Shown one piece after another: positions 18,499 to 27,952 of a stretch of DNA of 64,000 nt. Position numbers and translations under genes: made by a program. This DNA comes from Aureispira sp. CCB-E. GTDB taxonomy: Bacteria; Bacteroidota; Bacteroidia; Chitinophagales; Saprospiraceae. Position 1 is the stretch's first letter; every line of letters begins with the position of its first letter. The notes beneath the pieces are model-generated. The model had not been told where the DNA came from, searched no databases, and was given only the letters and a program-made list of their open reading frames with translations. Location of the stretch: contig NZ_CP133671.1 of the NCBI RefSeq assembly GCF_031326345.1, forward strand, positions 5,828,001 through 5,892,000. The letters are read 5' to 3'.

Positions 18499-19964
18499 CA
18501 TGAGTCATCCCGAATTTTTCGGCGATGACTTTTTTTTTGGAAAAAAGATAGGAATCTACTAGATTTAATTACCACAAAAAATTAGAGATTCCTATGTATT
18601 ATAATAAACTACAAGATACAGAAAATATCAATAAAGAGAATGGAGCAGGATGGACAATTTTACATCGCTCACATCAATACTTGTCTAAATTACTCTTAAA
18701 ACTAGATGAAGATTTAGATAAACGTTTGGTGCGTACATTTTATAATGTATTTATAGCAGTTTTAATGTCAAGAAATCGTTCAGATGCCTTGCTATTGACC
18801 GAGTTAGGCGCCTTAGTTCTTGGTCCTAAAAAAGCTAAAGCAGGAGTAAAACGTGTGAGTAATTTATTTCGCAGTAAGAAATGGGATTACCAAATAATAG
18901 ATCAACATTTAGAAGAAGAGTTTGTTGCTAGATTGGAAGATAAGCAAGAATTAGGAAAAAGTTGGTTGATGCTCTGGGATGATAGTGTACTAGAAAAGCC
19001 CGAAAGTTGGTTTAGTGAAGGGCTAAGCCCAGTACACAGTAAGAAGAGTCAACGGTTAACACGAATAAAACCAGGTTATTATGATAAGCATAAACGTATT
19101 TGTGTTCCTGGATTTGAGTGGTCGGGTGCAGTTTTAACCTCCTTGCATGCGAAGGAAGTTCCTCAAATATCTAAAATGCGTTGGTTTGCCACAAGAGGTA
19201 AACATAAAGAGGAAAGTTCGGAGATATTTTATCGGATGTTTAATGCTCTAAATAAACGTGTAGCATCTACACAAGCGGATGTGCTTCATGTCTTTGATAG
19301 AGGTTATGCCAATGGTGTTTTTGTAGAACGTATGCTCAACTTTAAAGCAAAGTTTCTAGTTCGTTGGAAAAAGCTTAATAATTTGATTGATGAAAATGGA
19401 GTGAAGAAAAATACCTATCGTCTTTCTCTGGGACAAAAAGCTAAGGATCATCGCCTAATATGGGATAATATTCGGAAAGAAACGAGAAGCGTCAAAATAC
19501 TCTACCGAAAAGTAGCTCATCCATGGTTTCCCCAAACAGATTTATACCTCGTTATTGTTCGTGATAAACGCAAAGGCACTTCTCCTATGTACTTGCTAAC
19601 CAATGAAGTAATTGACACTTGTGGCAAAGCATGGGAAATGTTCTATTCTTATATGAAACGATGGGATATTGAACAGGTTTTTAGATATGGAAAATCAGAG
19701 TTGGGTATGGAGTCTCCTAGGCTTTGGTTCTTTGAAAATCGTCTTAAAATGTTGATGTTAGTTACTTTGGTAATGGATTTTTTGTTTCGGATGTTGAGGA
19801 ACTTTAGAGCAACTATGACTACTATCATTAATATTTGGTGTCCTAGAACAGGAAATCGGCACCGAAAGACTTCGATGCCGATTTACAGACTTAGAAAAGC
19901 CATCCATTTTATCTTAACATTTTTATTTTGTCAATGTGCTTTAGAAAATTCGGGATGACTCATG
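18499..19964 (+). mobile_element. IS4-type insertion sequence, ~1.47 kb, complete
   Basis: Perfect 20-bp terminal inverted repeats, CATGAGTCATCCCGAATTTT, bound the element at 18499-18518 and (as the complement) at 19945-19964. The single transposase gene fills almost all of it. The outermost CATG is itself palindromic, so it may be a 4-bp target duplication rather than part of the repeat. No longer direct repeat flanks the ends. The element inserted next to the 5' end of asnA. Confidence 0.88.
18594..19958 (+). CDS. IS4-family DDE transposase
   Basis: The 454-residue product has an RNase H-like DDE core. The first Asp is in MLWDDSVLEKPE, the second in VLHVFDRGYANG. The IS4 signature Y-(2)-R-(3)-E-(6)-K is intact in YMKRWDIEQVFRYGK, which supplies the catalytic Glu. 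A C-terminal basic helical stretch follows. The frame is unbroken and the stop codon (19956-19958) lies inside the right terminal repeat, so the element may be active. The length is normal for the family. Nearest named IS cannot be given without a database. Confidence 0.9.
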   Translation: MYYNKLQDTENINKENGAGWTILHRSHQYLSKLLLKLDEDLDKRLVRTFYNVFIAVLMSRNRSDALLLTELGALVLGPKKAKAGVKRVSNLFRSKKWDYQIIDQHLEEEFVARLEDKQELGKSWLMLWDDSVLEKPESWFSEGLSPVHSKKSQRLTRIKPGYYDKHKRICVPGFEWSGAVLTSLHAKEVPQISKMRWFATRGKHKEESSEIFYRMFNALNKRVASTQADVLHVFDRGYANGVFVERMLNFKAKFLVRWKKLNNLIDENGVKKNTYRLSLGQKAKDHRLIWDNIRKETRSVKILYRKVAHPWFPQTDLYLVIVRDKRKGTSPMYLLTNEVIDTCGKAWEMFYSYMKRWDIEQVFRYGKSELGMESPRLWFFENRLKMLMLVTLVMDFLFRMLRNFRATMTTIINIWCPRTGNRHRKTSMPIYRLRKAIHFILTFLFCQCALENSG

Positions 19965-20363
19965 TATTATTTTATAGATATACGAATACCAGTCAGCTCG
20001 AATGAAATCTGTTAGTTAAATAATTATTATTGTTATTATTAGAGCAAAAAAATACTGGTAACATTGTCTTAAATTGTATGGTTTGGTTCATTAGAATGTG
20101 GTTTCAATAAGGCAAAAAAAAAGAGCTTGAATCAGTTCAAGCTCTTTAGATATATTGATTTATAATACACACTTTTAGCTCTCACTATTCTTAATTGAAA
20201 AGTAGAAGTTATTATTATTAAAAGTGTTATTATTAATTATTCTCATGTAGATATTTTATTGTTTTGTTCGATAGTTGTTATACAAGTTTAAATAAACATT
20301 TTGAAAAAAGCAATAGTCTTGCACTCATTTTTTTATTTTTTGGCAAAATTTGAAGCAAAAAAA
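19965..20363. other. Intergenic region right of the IS
   Basis: About 400 AT-rich bases with no credible ORF. It contains the hairpin terminator at 20113-20146 for the minus-strand reductase gene. An 18-bp A/T-rich string at 20345-20362 is identical to 18481-18498 on the far side of the IS. Confidence 0.5.
20113..20146 (-). terminator. Terminator for the SDR reductase gene
   Basis: Perfect 11-bp stem, AAGAGCTTGAA (20121-20131) and TTCAAGCTCTT (20136-20146), with a 4-nt loop. Read on the minus strand it ends in a run of nine T residues, about 220 bp after the reductase stop codon. Confidence 0.75.
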
Positions 20364-21410
20364 CTAGTTCACATGACCACTTTTCACCAATTGCTCCACT
20401 TGATCTTTAAATGTTTCTGACAAATCTCTATACACCAATCCCAAATCTTTTTTGCTATAGCTATTGTCGAACTTCATCGGTATCCCAACATTATTTCGAA
20501 CAAATTTCCAAGAAAACCCGACAAAAGGACCAACCAAATACATTAAGAACTTGGGCAATTGTCTCGATGGCAATTTATATTTATCCCCAAACTCTCGGCG
20601 TAAAATAGTTGCTGCATCTAACATTGTCTTTGTTGTCGCACAGGTAATATGGCGACCAGAAGCACTTTCTTTGGTTCCTGCCAAAATATGAGCAGCTGCA
20701 ACATCTCGAACATCAACAAAACCAAACGCCAAATAAGGGGCTCCCGATTTAAACGTTCCCGAAAGTAACTGGATCATAAAGTCGGTACTTTCACCATCTG
20801 TCCTATCGCTCAACGATGGTCCCATTACAAAAGAAGGATTGATGACCACCAAATCCCAACGTTGTTGTTCCCCTTCAAATTTCCAAGCTTCTTTTTCCGC
20901 CAGAGTTTTAGAATAACTGTAAGGCTGATGTTTTAGAGAACTAGTTGTATTCCAGTATGCTTCTGTAAAAACACCATTTTCAGTTTGTTCAATATCTGAA
21001 GCATCTCCATAAATAGCAACAACACTAGAAGTCAATACAACACGCTTAACAGTTGACGTATTATTAACGGTCTGCAAAATATTTCGAGTACCTTTTAAAG
21101 CTGGATCTACCAACTCCTTTTGAGGATCTTTTACATTCACCTTAAATGGAGAAGCCATGTGTATAACCAAAGCACAATCCTTCATCGCCTCAGCAAATGA
21201 GCCTTCTTTAAGTAAGTCTGCTTCGTATAATTCTAACTTTCCAGGAAACTGTTTTTGCAACTTCAGCAAATGGTCAACTTTGGCAATTTTAGATTTGTTT
21301 CGAACAGTAGCGTTTACTTTATAGCCTTGTTCTAACAACTGTTTAACCACCCAAGAAGCAATGTATCCACTACCTCCAGTTACTAGTACAGGTCTTTCTT
21401 TATCAATCAT
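20364..21410 (-). CDS. NAD(P)-dependent extended SDR, dihydroflavonol-reductase-like
   Basis: At 348 residues this is an extended short-chain dehydrogenase/reductase. The N-terminal nucleotide-binding motif is LVTGGSGYIASWVVKQL (extended GxxGxxG form), with basic residues (TVRNKSKI) after the second strand that favour NADP. DCALVIHMASPF, VVLTSSVVAIYG and the catalytic YSYSKTLAEK (YxxxK) follow, then NPSFVMGPSL. These match the dihydroflavonol-4-reductase/cinnamoyl-CoA reductase-like group, which reduces aldehydes or ketones. The native substrate in bacteria of this type is usually unknown. It is downstream of the propeller gene on the same strand, 54 bp away, so an operon is possible. Confidence 0.85.
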   Translation of the reverse strand: MIDKERPVLVTGGSGYIASWVVKQLLEQGYKVNATVRNKSKIAKVDHLLKLQKQFPGKLELYEADLLKEGSFAEAMKDCALVIHMASPFKVNVKDPQKELVDPALKGTRNILQTVNNTSTVKRVVLTSSVVAIYGDASDIEQTENGVFTEAYWNTTSSLKHQPYSYSKTLAEKEAWKFEGEQQRWDLVVINPSFVMGPSLSDRTDGESTDFMIQLLSGTFKSGAPYLAFGFVDVRDVAAAHILAGTKESASGRHITCATTKTMLDAATILRREFGDKYKLPSRQLPKFLMYLVGPFVGFSWKFVRNNVGIPMKFDNSYSKKDLGLVYRDLSETFKDQVEQLVKSGHVN

Positions 21411-21464
21411 TTTGTATATATTTTTATAACTATTTTGAGATAGAACCTTCTAAAGCGATTTAAG

Positions 21465-23030
21465 TTACTGCACTTCAAAGGTTCTTTCTTTTATAACAGT
21501 TTTTCCCTCTTTTAGTTGATAAGAATAAGTGCCCTTTTCCAATTTTAAACTTGGAATTTCAAACGCTTCAATATGTTTACCAAATTCAAATGTTTTGCAT
21601 TTAAAAAGTCGTTTTAATTTTTTCCCTTTTTCATTATATACAAACAAGCTAAGTTTTGTTTTCTTAGGAATTTTAAACGATACATATAAAATATTAGGAT
21701 TTGGTGGCACAACATCCTCGTGATTCGTTTGAGCAACCATTGGTGCAGTAGCATTGGAAGGAATAGCCTCAACATCAATTAATGCTGTTTTGATGCTCAA
21801 TCGGGTTTCATCCAAGCGTGTCCAAATAGGTCGAACCACGTCTCCCCTAGCAACAATATTATTATAATCCCCAAAGAAAATTCCTTGGTTGGGATAAAAA
21901 GGCTTGTCGTTGACTTTGAAGTTCACAAATGTTTTTCCTCCATCTGTGGAACGAGCCATGTAAACATTTGTTCGTTCGTCATCAAAATCTCTTCGATCGT
22001 AAAACACAAAGTACAAATATCCATTGGTCTGATCTACCGTCATCCATGTTAAGAATTGATGTTTTCCAGGAGCATCGTTATTGACACGAACAGGCTTAGA
22101 CCATGTGTCGCCTTTGTCAGTAGAACTAGACAACCAGACATCCGTATCGTCCGTACCATTTCTTTGATCCGTCCAGTTAACATAAATGGTTCCGTTATAA
22201 GCTCCTCCACTAATATCACAAGTAGTAACAGGCAAACCATTACAACGATAAATCCCAGGTATTTTATAAGTCCATCCTCCTGGCATTGGATCAATGGCGA
22301 TATCCTTATCTAACCACGTCTCGCCTCCGTCCAACGATCGGTCAAACACCAACCCCTTGGGACCTGCCCAAGCCACATACAGCTCTCCATTTGGACCTAT
22401 CGTAGGCACCGCTCCCTCTGTCGTATTGTCATCGTCCAAACAATCTCCATCTATTTCATTAATTTTTTTTGCTTTAGTCCAAGTCTTTGCCTCATCTTTG
22501 GACATAGAAAACATAATCGAACTTTTATCTTTGGAACTCGTACTTCCGTACTTATCAAACTGCGTCCAAGTAACGTAAATATAATTTGTTTTAGGATCGA
22601 CAATGGCCCAATGCTTATCTTGTGCTTTGGCTCCATTTAGCCCCATATAAGAGCCATTTGTCCAACTCTTTCCATTATCACTGGTTTTTTGGCAAACAAT
22701 TCGGTCTATCCAATTTCCTTCTTCGGGATTAGATAAATGAAAGAAGTAAAAATTGCCTGCTGTATCTGGAATAATAACAGGATCTCCCCAAACTCCATAG
22801 GTAGAACGCAACGTTTTTTCCTCCCATGTTTTGCCGCCATCTTCAGAACGGTATAAATTAAAAATGTTAGAACCACCCAACAAAATATTAGGGTCTTTGG
22901 GGTGCAAAGCTATTGTTGGTTCGTTGGGCTCATAAGAAGTACCTATGACTATATTTTTATGCGGATTTTTCTGAGCTTGCAGAACAATCGTAGATAAGAG
23001 TAATAAAAAGGCTACAAATGTGTATTTCAT
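21465..23030 (-). CDS. Secreted sialidase-like Asp-box beta-propeller protein
   Basis: Start ATG 23028-23030 gives a Sec signal (MKYTFVAFLLLLSTIVLQAQ) and a 521-residue protein. At least six Asp-box/BNR motifs (SxDxGxTW) are visible: SEDGGKTWE, SDNGKSWTN, SKDEAKTWTK, SLDGGETWLD, STDKGDTWSK and STDGGKTFV. Together they describe a six-bladed sialidase-like propeller. The catalytic arginine triad of true sialidases is not obvious, so glycan binding or another exo-activity is as likely. The last ~75 residues (KKTKLSLFVYNEKGKKLKRL...KLEKGTYSYQLKEG) form an Ig/FlgD-like strand domain like those in extracellular Bacteroidota proteins, but with no YPNP sorting motif. Confidence 0.8.
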   Translation of the reverse strand: MKYTFVAFLLLLSTIVLQAQKNPHKNIVIGTSYEPNEPTIALHPKDPNILLGGSNIFNLYRSEDGGKTWEEKTLRSTYGVWGDPVIIPDTAGNFYFFHLSNPEEGNWIDRIVCQKTSDNGKSWTNGSYMGLNGAKAQDKHWAIVDPKTNYIYVTWTQFDKYGSTSSKDKSSIMFSMSKDEAKTWTKAKKINEIDGDCLDDDNTTEGAVPTIGPNGELYVAWAGPKGLVFDRSLDGGETWLDKDIAIDPMPGGWTYKIPGIYRCNGLPVTTCDISGGAYNGTIYVNWTDQRNGTDDTDVWLSSSTDKGDTWSKPVRVNNDAPGKHQFLTWMTVDQTNGYLYFVFYDRRDFDDERTNVYMARSTDGGKTFVNFKVNDKPFYPNQGIFFGDYNNIVARGDVVRPIWTRLDETRLSIKTALIDVEAIPSNATAPMVAQTNHEDVVPPNPNILYVSFKIPKKTKLSLFVYNEKGKKLKRLFKCKTFEFGKHIEAFEIPSLKLEKGTYSYQLKEGKTVIKERTFEVQ

Positions 23031-23422
23031 AATTAGAATATATTTTATAATAATAAGCAATTGTCTCTCAAAACTATAGATTCACCCTATTCTTTTTTGC
23101 ACTTTGATTAGGGCTAAATAAAAGGCGTTTTTATTATAATTTTTGACCACTTACGCCATTATTCAGCAAAGACTATTATCAGGTATTTCAAAGCTTAGCA
23201 AAACCAATTCAGTTCTATCAATTTTTATAAATTAAGATTAGAACTTGCCCCTAAAAGATGGTTTACTCATGATTTTTAAGCAATCAAATTAGTGAATAAT
23301 CCCCTTATTCAACCCATTCTTTTACAAAAGCGTTCTATATTTGTGCAAGACTTTGTATATACTCTTTGTGTGGAGTACCAAAAGTAAAATATATATCTGT
23401 AGTATAGCATAATTTTAGACGA
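23031..23422. other. Intergenic region with repeat fragment
   Basis: No gene is visible. ATAATTTTTGACCACTTAC at 23136-23154 matches one arm of the palindromic repeat that the IS at 26699 interrupted. A promoter box precedes the downstream gene. Confidence 0.45.
23336..23343 (+). promoter_or_regulatory. Putative -7 promoter box (TATATTTG)
   Basis: TATATTTG matches the Bacteroidota TAnnTTTG -7 consensus 80 bp before the ATG of the FAD oxidoreductase gene. A -33 TTG at normal spacing is not seen. Confidence 0.4.
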
Positions 23423-24493
23423 ATGTACGATTATATCATCGTAGGGCAAGGCATCGCAGGCACTTTAGTAGCTCATTTTTTATTAAAACAAGGAAAGAAA
23501 ATATTGGTGATAGACCATAAGCATCATCAAGCTGCCTCAATGGTTGCTGCAGGGCTAATCAATCCGATTACTGGGCGCAATTTTGTTAAGAGTTGGCGTA
23601 TTGACGACCTTATCCCTTTTGCCATAACAACCTACCGAGCATTGGAGCAACAACTTGATATTCCTATCTTGGAGCTAAAGCAAGTAGCCATGCTCTTTAA
23701 TTCGATAAAAACAGAAAACGATTGGTTGGTTCGTTCTAGCAATCCTGATATTGCTGATTATGTCACCAATGGGTTTCGTTTAGATTTCTACAAAAACTTT
23801 CTAACCGATATTCAAAATGGTGTAGAGTTTCAACAAGCAGGTCGGGTGCGCCTCAAAGACTTAGTCTTAGCCTATCAAACTTTACTACAAAAAGAGCAGT
23901 CTTACTTAGAAGAACAGTTTGATTACGCATCCTTGGTTATTGAACAAAATCAGGTATCTTACAAAGATATGGTGGCCAAGCGTATTATTTTTGCAGAAGG
24001 ATTTCAAGCCATTCAAAATCCTTACTTCAATTATCTCCCCTTTGCCCCTGCCAAAGGGGATATCCTACTGGTTAAAATCCCTAACTATCCTGCGCCTAAT
24101 AAATTGGTCAAACACGGTGTATTTATCATTCATTTAAAAGAAGATTTGTACTGGATTGGTAGCACTTATAACCGAGATTACAAAACCATTTCTCCACTCC
24201 CCAAAGCGAAAAAAAGCCTGATAGAACGCCTAGAACGTATCTTAAAACTTCCATTTGAAGTGGTAGAACACATCGCAGCAGTCCGTCCAACGGTAAGAGA
24301 TCGCCGTCCGTTTATTGGGCAGCATCCACATTTCAAAGCACTTTATTTATTTAATGGCATGGGAGCCAAAGGTTCGTATCTAAGCCCTCTTTTTGCGGCA
24401 GAGTTTGTAGCTTATTTAGAAGGCGAAAAAAGCTTAGATGCAGAAGTAGATATAGCGCGATACTATCGGTATTACGAGGAGGCACAACCTTAA
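23423..24493 (+). CDS. FAD-dependent DAO-family oxidoreductase
   Basis: The 356-residue protein opens with a Rossmann FAD-binding motif, YIIVGQGIAGTLVAHFLLKQG, ending in an acidic-type VIDH strand. AAGLINPITGRN follows at residue 50, and the C-terminal VRPTVRDRRPFIG and YLFNGMGAKGSYLSP complete the DAO/GlyOx fold. Such enzymes oxidise amino or imino acids; the substrate cannot be read here. The order of domains also resembles the oxidoreductase half of MnmC, but the methyltransferase half is absent and the gene is far from the mnmD-like gene. It ends 25 bp from the convergent coaE. Confidence 0.85.
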   Translation: MYDYIIVGQGIAGTLVAHFLLKQGKKILVIDHKHHQAASMVAAGLINPITGRNFVKSWRIDDLIPFAITTYRALEQQLDIPILELKQVAMLFNSIKTENDWLVRSSNPDIADYVTNGFRLDFYKNFLTDIQNGVEFQQAGRVRLKDLVLAYQTLLQKEQSYLEEQFDYASLVIEQNQVSYKDMVAKRIIFAEGFQAIQNPYFNYLPFAPAKGDILLVKIPNYPAPNKLVKHGVFIIHLKEDLYWIGSTYNRDYKTISPLPKAKKSLIERLERILKLPFEVVEHIAAVRPTVRDRRPFIGQHPHFKALYLFNGMGAKGSYLSPLFAAEFVAYLEGEKSLDAEVDIARYYRYYEEAQP

Positions 24494-24518
24494 ATTAGAA
24501 TGCTTTTTAGCCACTTAG

Positions 24519-25130
24519 TTATTGTTTGGGTCTTTTGGCATAATACAATAATTTTTCATGCAACTCAGAGACTTGCACATTCAATGTTTCCCACGCTATA
24601 TTCTTAATAATGTAATCGGCTTTTTTTTCTTTTTCGGCTTGAGGCATTTGTTGATTCATTCTAGCTCGTACTTCTTCCTCGGTGCTATTATCCCGCTCCA
24701 TTACTCGTTTTATCCTCAAATCTTCTGGCGCTGTGACGACTATAATTTTATCTAGATCAGCATAAGATCCTGTCTCAAATAATAAAGCAGCCTCTTTCAA
24801 AGTATAGGCAACACCTAACGATTCCTGCTCACGCTGCCATTGTTGACCATCTTTAAAAACAGCAGGATGCACAATACTATTCAGCACTTTTAGTTGGCTA
24901 GCATCTTTAAATACAATTCCTGCCAAGTGCGCTCTGTTTAAGAGTCCATCGCTCTGGTAAACATCTGCCCCAAAATGCTCCATTAATTTATTTTTTACCT
25001 CTTCTTGGTAATTCATCAGCCATTTTGCTCGATCATCTGCATAATAAACTGGAATCCCAAATTTTTCAAACAGCCTACAAACTGTTGATTTCCCACTACC
25101 AATACCGCCTGTAATACCTACTTTTAACAT
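24519..25130 (-). CDS. coaE: CoaE, dephospho-CoA kinase
   Basis: At 203 residues this is the normal length for the last enzyme of coenzyme A biosynthesis, which phosphorylates the 3'-hydroxyl of dephospho-CoA. The P-loop GGIGSGKSTV is at residues 7-16, followed by FGIPVYYADDRAK (the conserved ADxxA region), VHPAVF and LKEAALLFETG. The lid region IIVVTAPEDLRIKRVMERD and QMPQAEKEKKADYIIKN are typical. It is cytosolic. The gene stands alone with a large repeat-bearing gap upstream. Confidence 0.93.
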   Translation of the reverse strand: MLKVGITGGIGSGKSTVCRLFEKFGIPVYYADDRAKWLMNYQEEVKNKLMEHFGADVYQSDGLLNRAHLAGIVFKDASQLKVLNSIVHPAVFKDGQQWQREQESLGVAYTLKEAALLFETGSYADLDKIIVVTAPEDLRIKRVMERDNSTEEEVRARMNQQMPQAEKEKKADYIIKNIAWETLNVQVSELHEKLLYYAKRPKQ

Positions 25131-26020
25131 TTTTATTTTTTTACGACTCTAACCCTATAAGCCTGGTAATCAAATTATTCAAAATAGCTTTTTTTTTAGT
25201 ATTGTATAAAAATAGAAATTAAGTGCTAATTTTTATCTTAAAATGGTAACACTTTTATATTTCCTGCATTAATAAATAACAAACCAAACACATAAGATAA
25301 ATACAAGATGACAAGGCAATTTTGGTTGCCTTACCTAAAAACCTAAACACCAAACACAAGTGGAAACTAATTCCCTTGAAACTCCATGTAACAATAGTCT
25401 TGAATTATCCCGAACAAATAAAACAAGACAATCAAAGTTAAATCGTGTCCTAAAAGATGCGATTTTTTTTTAGTAAGAGGTCAGAAAAAATAAGAACAAA
25501 AAATGGGATTATTTTTTTGCTAATCCAAGAAGAAAAAGGAAGGCTTAGCGAGCTAAGACAAGTTTTTCTGATGAAGAGTAGCGCAAAAAGAAGGCTGTTT
25601 TAGCTACGCTGCTACTGCGTGGTACTTGTTATTTTTTTTGAACGATTACTTATTTTTCTCTTCCATTCTAATAAGAAAGCGAACCTTATCTAGCTACAAA
25701 TTCATTTGTAAGAATCATTATTAGTCCTAATAATTTTTTCTTAGGAAAAAAAGCCGTATTTTTTGCACCTGAAAATAACAAAACAAGCGCTTTTCTTGTT
25801 AGGACAACAAAGTAAGCATCTGTTTTTCAACATTTTCATGCTTTTTTTTATCCCAAAGCAGTTACTTGCTTGATAAAACAACAAATAGATTTTTATAAAA
25901 ACACTCAATAAAGCACAAGTAAATTGGACTTGGCTTTATTAAGACTAAAGAAATGGATTGCACTAGTTGTTCCAAAACTTCATCTACAATTCCATTCATA
26001 GCTCCAAAGAATAATTTTTA
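25131..26020. other. 890-bp non-coding region rich in dispersed repeats
   Basis: No ORF of note. The region holds a 177-bp imperfect palindromic element (25473-25649) and, inside it, one copy of the GCTGCTACTGCGTGG repeat. The remainder is AT-rich with long A and T runs. Confidence 0.6.
25473..25649. repeat. Palindromic element with GTAA..GTCA ends, plus GCTGCTACTGCGTGG core
   Basis: The left end (GTAAGAGGTCAGAAAAAATA) and the complement of the right end (GTAATCGTTCAAAAAAAATA) are imperfect inverted repeats. The interior carries TTAGCTACGCTGCTACTGCG at 25600-25619. The same end sequence occurs around the IS at 26699-27952. Confidence 0.5.
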
Positions 26021-26614
26021 ATGAAAAAAATAGAACTGGAAATAGTTGCTCTTTCTCATAGTTTAGCACAAACGCAAAATTACGCTATTGTTTTAGGTGA
26101 ACAAGATGGTGTCAGAAGGTTACCTATTGTTATTGGTGAATTTGAGGCTCAAGCAATTGCTGTTGCAATGGAAGGTATGGCTCCTAGTCGCCCAATGACA
26201 CATGATTTGTTCAAAAACACCTTGACAAATTTTAATATTGAAATTAAAGAAATTGTCATCAACAATCTAATTGATGGTATTTTTTATGCCAACTTGATCT
26301 GTCTACAAGATGGGAAACAAACCGAAATTGATTCTCGAACGTCCGATGCATTGGCTTTGGCGGTACGATTTGGTTGCCCCATTTACACCTTTGAGTTTAT
26401 TTTGGAACAGGCAGGAATCATTTTAGAAGAAGAAACAGAAAAAGAAGTACAACGTGCTAAAAATAGACGTTCTGACCGCCAACCTAGAGAAAAAACATTG
26501 GCAGAACAAAGTGTTGAAGAACTAAATGCCATCCTACAAAGTGCTTTGGAATCAGAAGATTACGAAAAAGCAGCCAAAATTAGAGATGAGCTCAACAAAA
26601 GAGAAACTTCTTAG
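26021..26614 (+). CDS. Bifunctional nuclease family protein with C-terminal UVR motif
   Basis: Residues 1-~140 are the BFN (DUF151) domain: VLGEQDGVRRLPIVIGEFEA, SRPMTHDLFKNTL and the RTSDALALAVRFGCPIYTFE core. Plant and Thermotoga members have DNase and RNase activity. A charged linker then leads to a UvrB/UvrC (UVR) interaction motif at about residues 160-195, ESEDYEKAAKIRDELNKRE. This combination is the standard architecture in Bacteroidota. It suggests a role in nucleic-acid metabolism or protein interaction, but the biological role is unsettled. It is monocistronic. Confidence 0.85.
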   Translation: MKKIELEIVALSHSLAQTQNYAIVLGEQDGVRRLPIVIGEFEAQAIAVAMEGMAPSRPMTHDLFKNTLTNFNIEIKEIVINNLIDGIFYANLICLQDGKQTEIDSRTSDALALAVRFGCPIYTFEFILEQAGIILEEETEKEVQRAKNRRSDRQPREKTLAEQSVEELNAILQSALESEDYEKAAKIRDELNKRETS

Positions 26615-26698
26615 TTTCTTTTCCTTGTAGTTCTATGAATAGCCACTCCTGTTAGAGTGGTTTTTTATTTTACTTAAGTAATCGTTCAAAAAAATAAT

Positions 26699-27952
26699 TT
26701 GAAACCCTACATAAAAACTTAGAAAAAACTAAGACGAGTTCTTTGAAAATATGAGAGAAAAGACGAAAGGGATTTCCCTTTCAATAAAATAATGAACTAA
26801 TTTTAAGCCCAATGTAAAAATTGAAAACTGTTGATTTTGTTTTTCTTGAACTTTCTTTTTTACTGGACTGTTTTGATGTAAAGCACCAAATCCCATAATA
26901 AAACAAAAAGCTAATGCACCAACAATCAACAGATTAAATATGTCATAAGCTTCCTTTAATCTTGTTTTATGCATATTAAATCCTCTTGATTTGAAATCTT
27001 TGAACATGGTTTCAATTGAAAAACGCAGTTCATATTGCCTTATAATTTCAAAGGGGTCATCTAGATTACTAATCAAAAATATTGGCTCATCATATTTAGG
27101 ATCATGCCAATGCAGAAAATTTACATCTTGAATTTTCTCTTTAGAAAACTCAACAGATGGGATAAACAAAAATGTTTCTCCATCTGGTACTTTTGTAAAT
27201 CGAGGTTTAAAACAGTCTCCTTGCTCATGTAAAATTGTATTCTTGGCTGTTCTTACAGCATATTTCCAGCCTAACTTTAGGCGACATAATTGCTGTATAG
27301 ATGCTCCATCAAACTCTCCATCTCCTAATAAAGTCACTTTAGTTTGAGTAAAAAGAATCGGTTTTAAGATTTCGGCTGCTTGTTGAATAATGTCTAAATG
27401 CATTTGTTGGGGGAAATGTCCTTTACGCCCTTTTCTGATTACCCAACAAATAGGAATACTACGTTTTTTCCAAGCTAGACTGACAACAAGAGCGACATGT
27501 TTACTTCCCATTTGACTCCCATCTATTACTAAACTAATGTCTTGATTATTATTCTTTTTGGATAAAGCAAAACGTAAAAATGCAATTAGAAAGGGAAGAT
27601 AATGTACCTTGTAATCTGTCCACTTATTTGACAGAAATCGTTTGGCATGAACAACTCGACTTGCGGCATCTATATCTTGAGGTAAACCACTACCTATATC
27701 TGGCAAATGGCTACTTTTTCGTTTAATCATTCCTGTCACTAAGCCACACAAAGTGTTCAAACGGCTTAGTGCATGCCCCGATGGCTCTTGCTGATATAGA
27801 CTTTTTAAACTATCTTTGACTTGTGAAAAAATCGTTTTTTTTCATATTGACAGGTTTTGTTTGATATTCGCATTACAAATATGACCTGTCTTTTTCTTTT
27901 CTCTACCTAATTTTCAAAAAACTTCTTCTTTTCTTTTTATGTAGGGTTTCAA
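26699..27952 (-). mobile_element. IS4-family insertion sequence, 1254 bp, with 10-bp target duplication
   Basis: Terminal inverted repeats of about 19 bp (TTGAAACCCTACATAAAAA at 26699-26717; complement ending at 27952) bound the element. AAAAAATAAT occurs immediately before (26689-26698) and after (27953-27962), a 10-bp target duplication as expected for IS4 elements. The exact edge is uncertain by a base because of flanking A/T runs. The target was itself a short palindromic repeat. Confidence 0.85.
26729..27760 (-). CDS. IS4-family DDE transposase, 5' end frameshifted
   Basis: The open frame of 343 codons begins at a TTG, but protein-like sequence continues upstream in the same frame (SQVKDSLKSLYQQEPSGHAL) to a TGA at 27842-27844. 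An ATG at 27843-27845 is followed by eight A residues; with seven, it would read straight into this frame and give 371 residues. DDE residues are visible: Asp in SLVIDGSQMGSKH, Asp in VTLLGDGEFDGAS and the intact YREK signature in YELRFSIETMFKDFK. Either the copy is inactivated, a slippery A-tract restores the frame, or translation starts internally. Confidence 0.8.
   Translation of the reverse strand: MNTLCGLVTGMIKRKSSHLPDIGSGLPQDIDAASRVVHAKRFLSNKWTDYKVHYLPFLIAFLRFALSKKNNNQDISLVIDGSQMGSKHVALVVSLAWKKRSIPICWVIRKGRKGHFPQQMHLDIIQQAAEILKPILFTQTKVTLLGDGEFDGASIQQLCRLKLGWKYAVRTAKNTILHEQGDCFKPRFTKVPDGETFLFIPSVEFSKEKIQDVNFLHWHDPKYDEPIFLISNLDDPFEIIRQYELRFSIETMFKDFKSRGFNMHKTRLKEAYDIFNLLIVGALAFCFIMGFGALHQNSPVKKKVQEKQNQQFSIFTLGLKLVHYFIEREIPFVFSLIFSKNSS

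Noticed and set aside
18481-20362. 18-bp identical string AAAATTTGAAGCAAAAAA at 18481-18498 and 20345-20362 as a composite-transposon boundary
   Set aside because: The string is A/T-rich and does not coincide with the IS ends on the right side; the IS already has its own inverted repeats. Probably chance or an old duplication.
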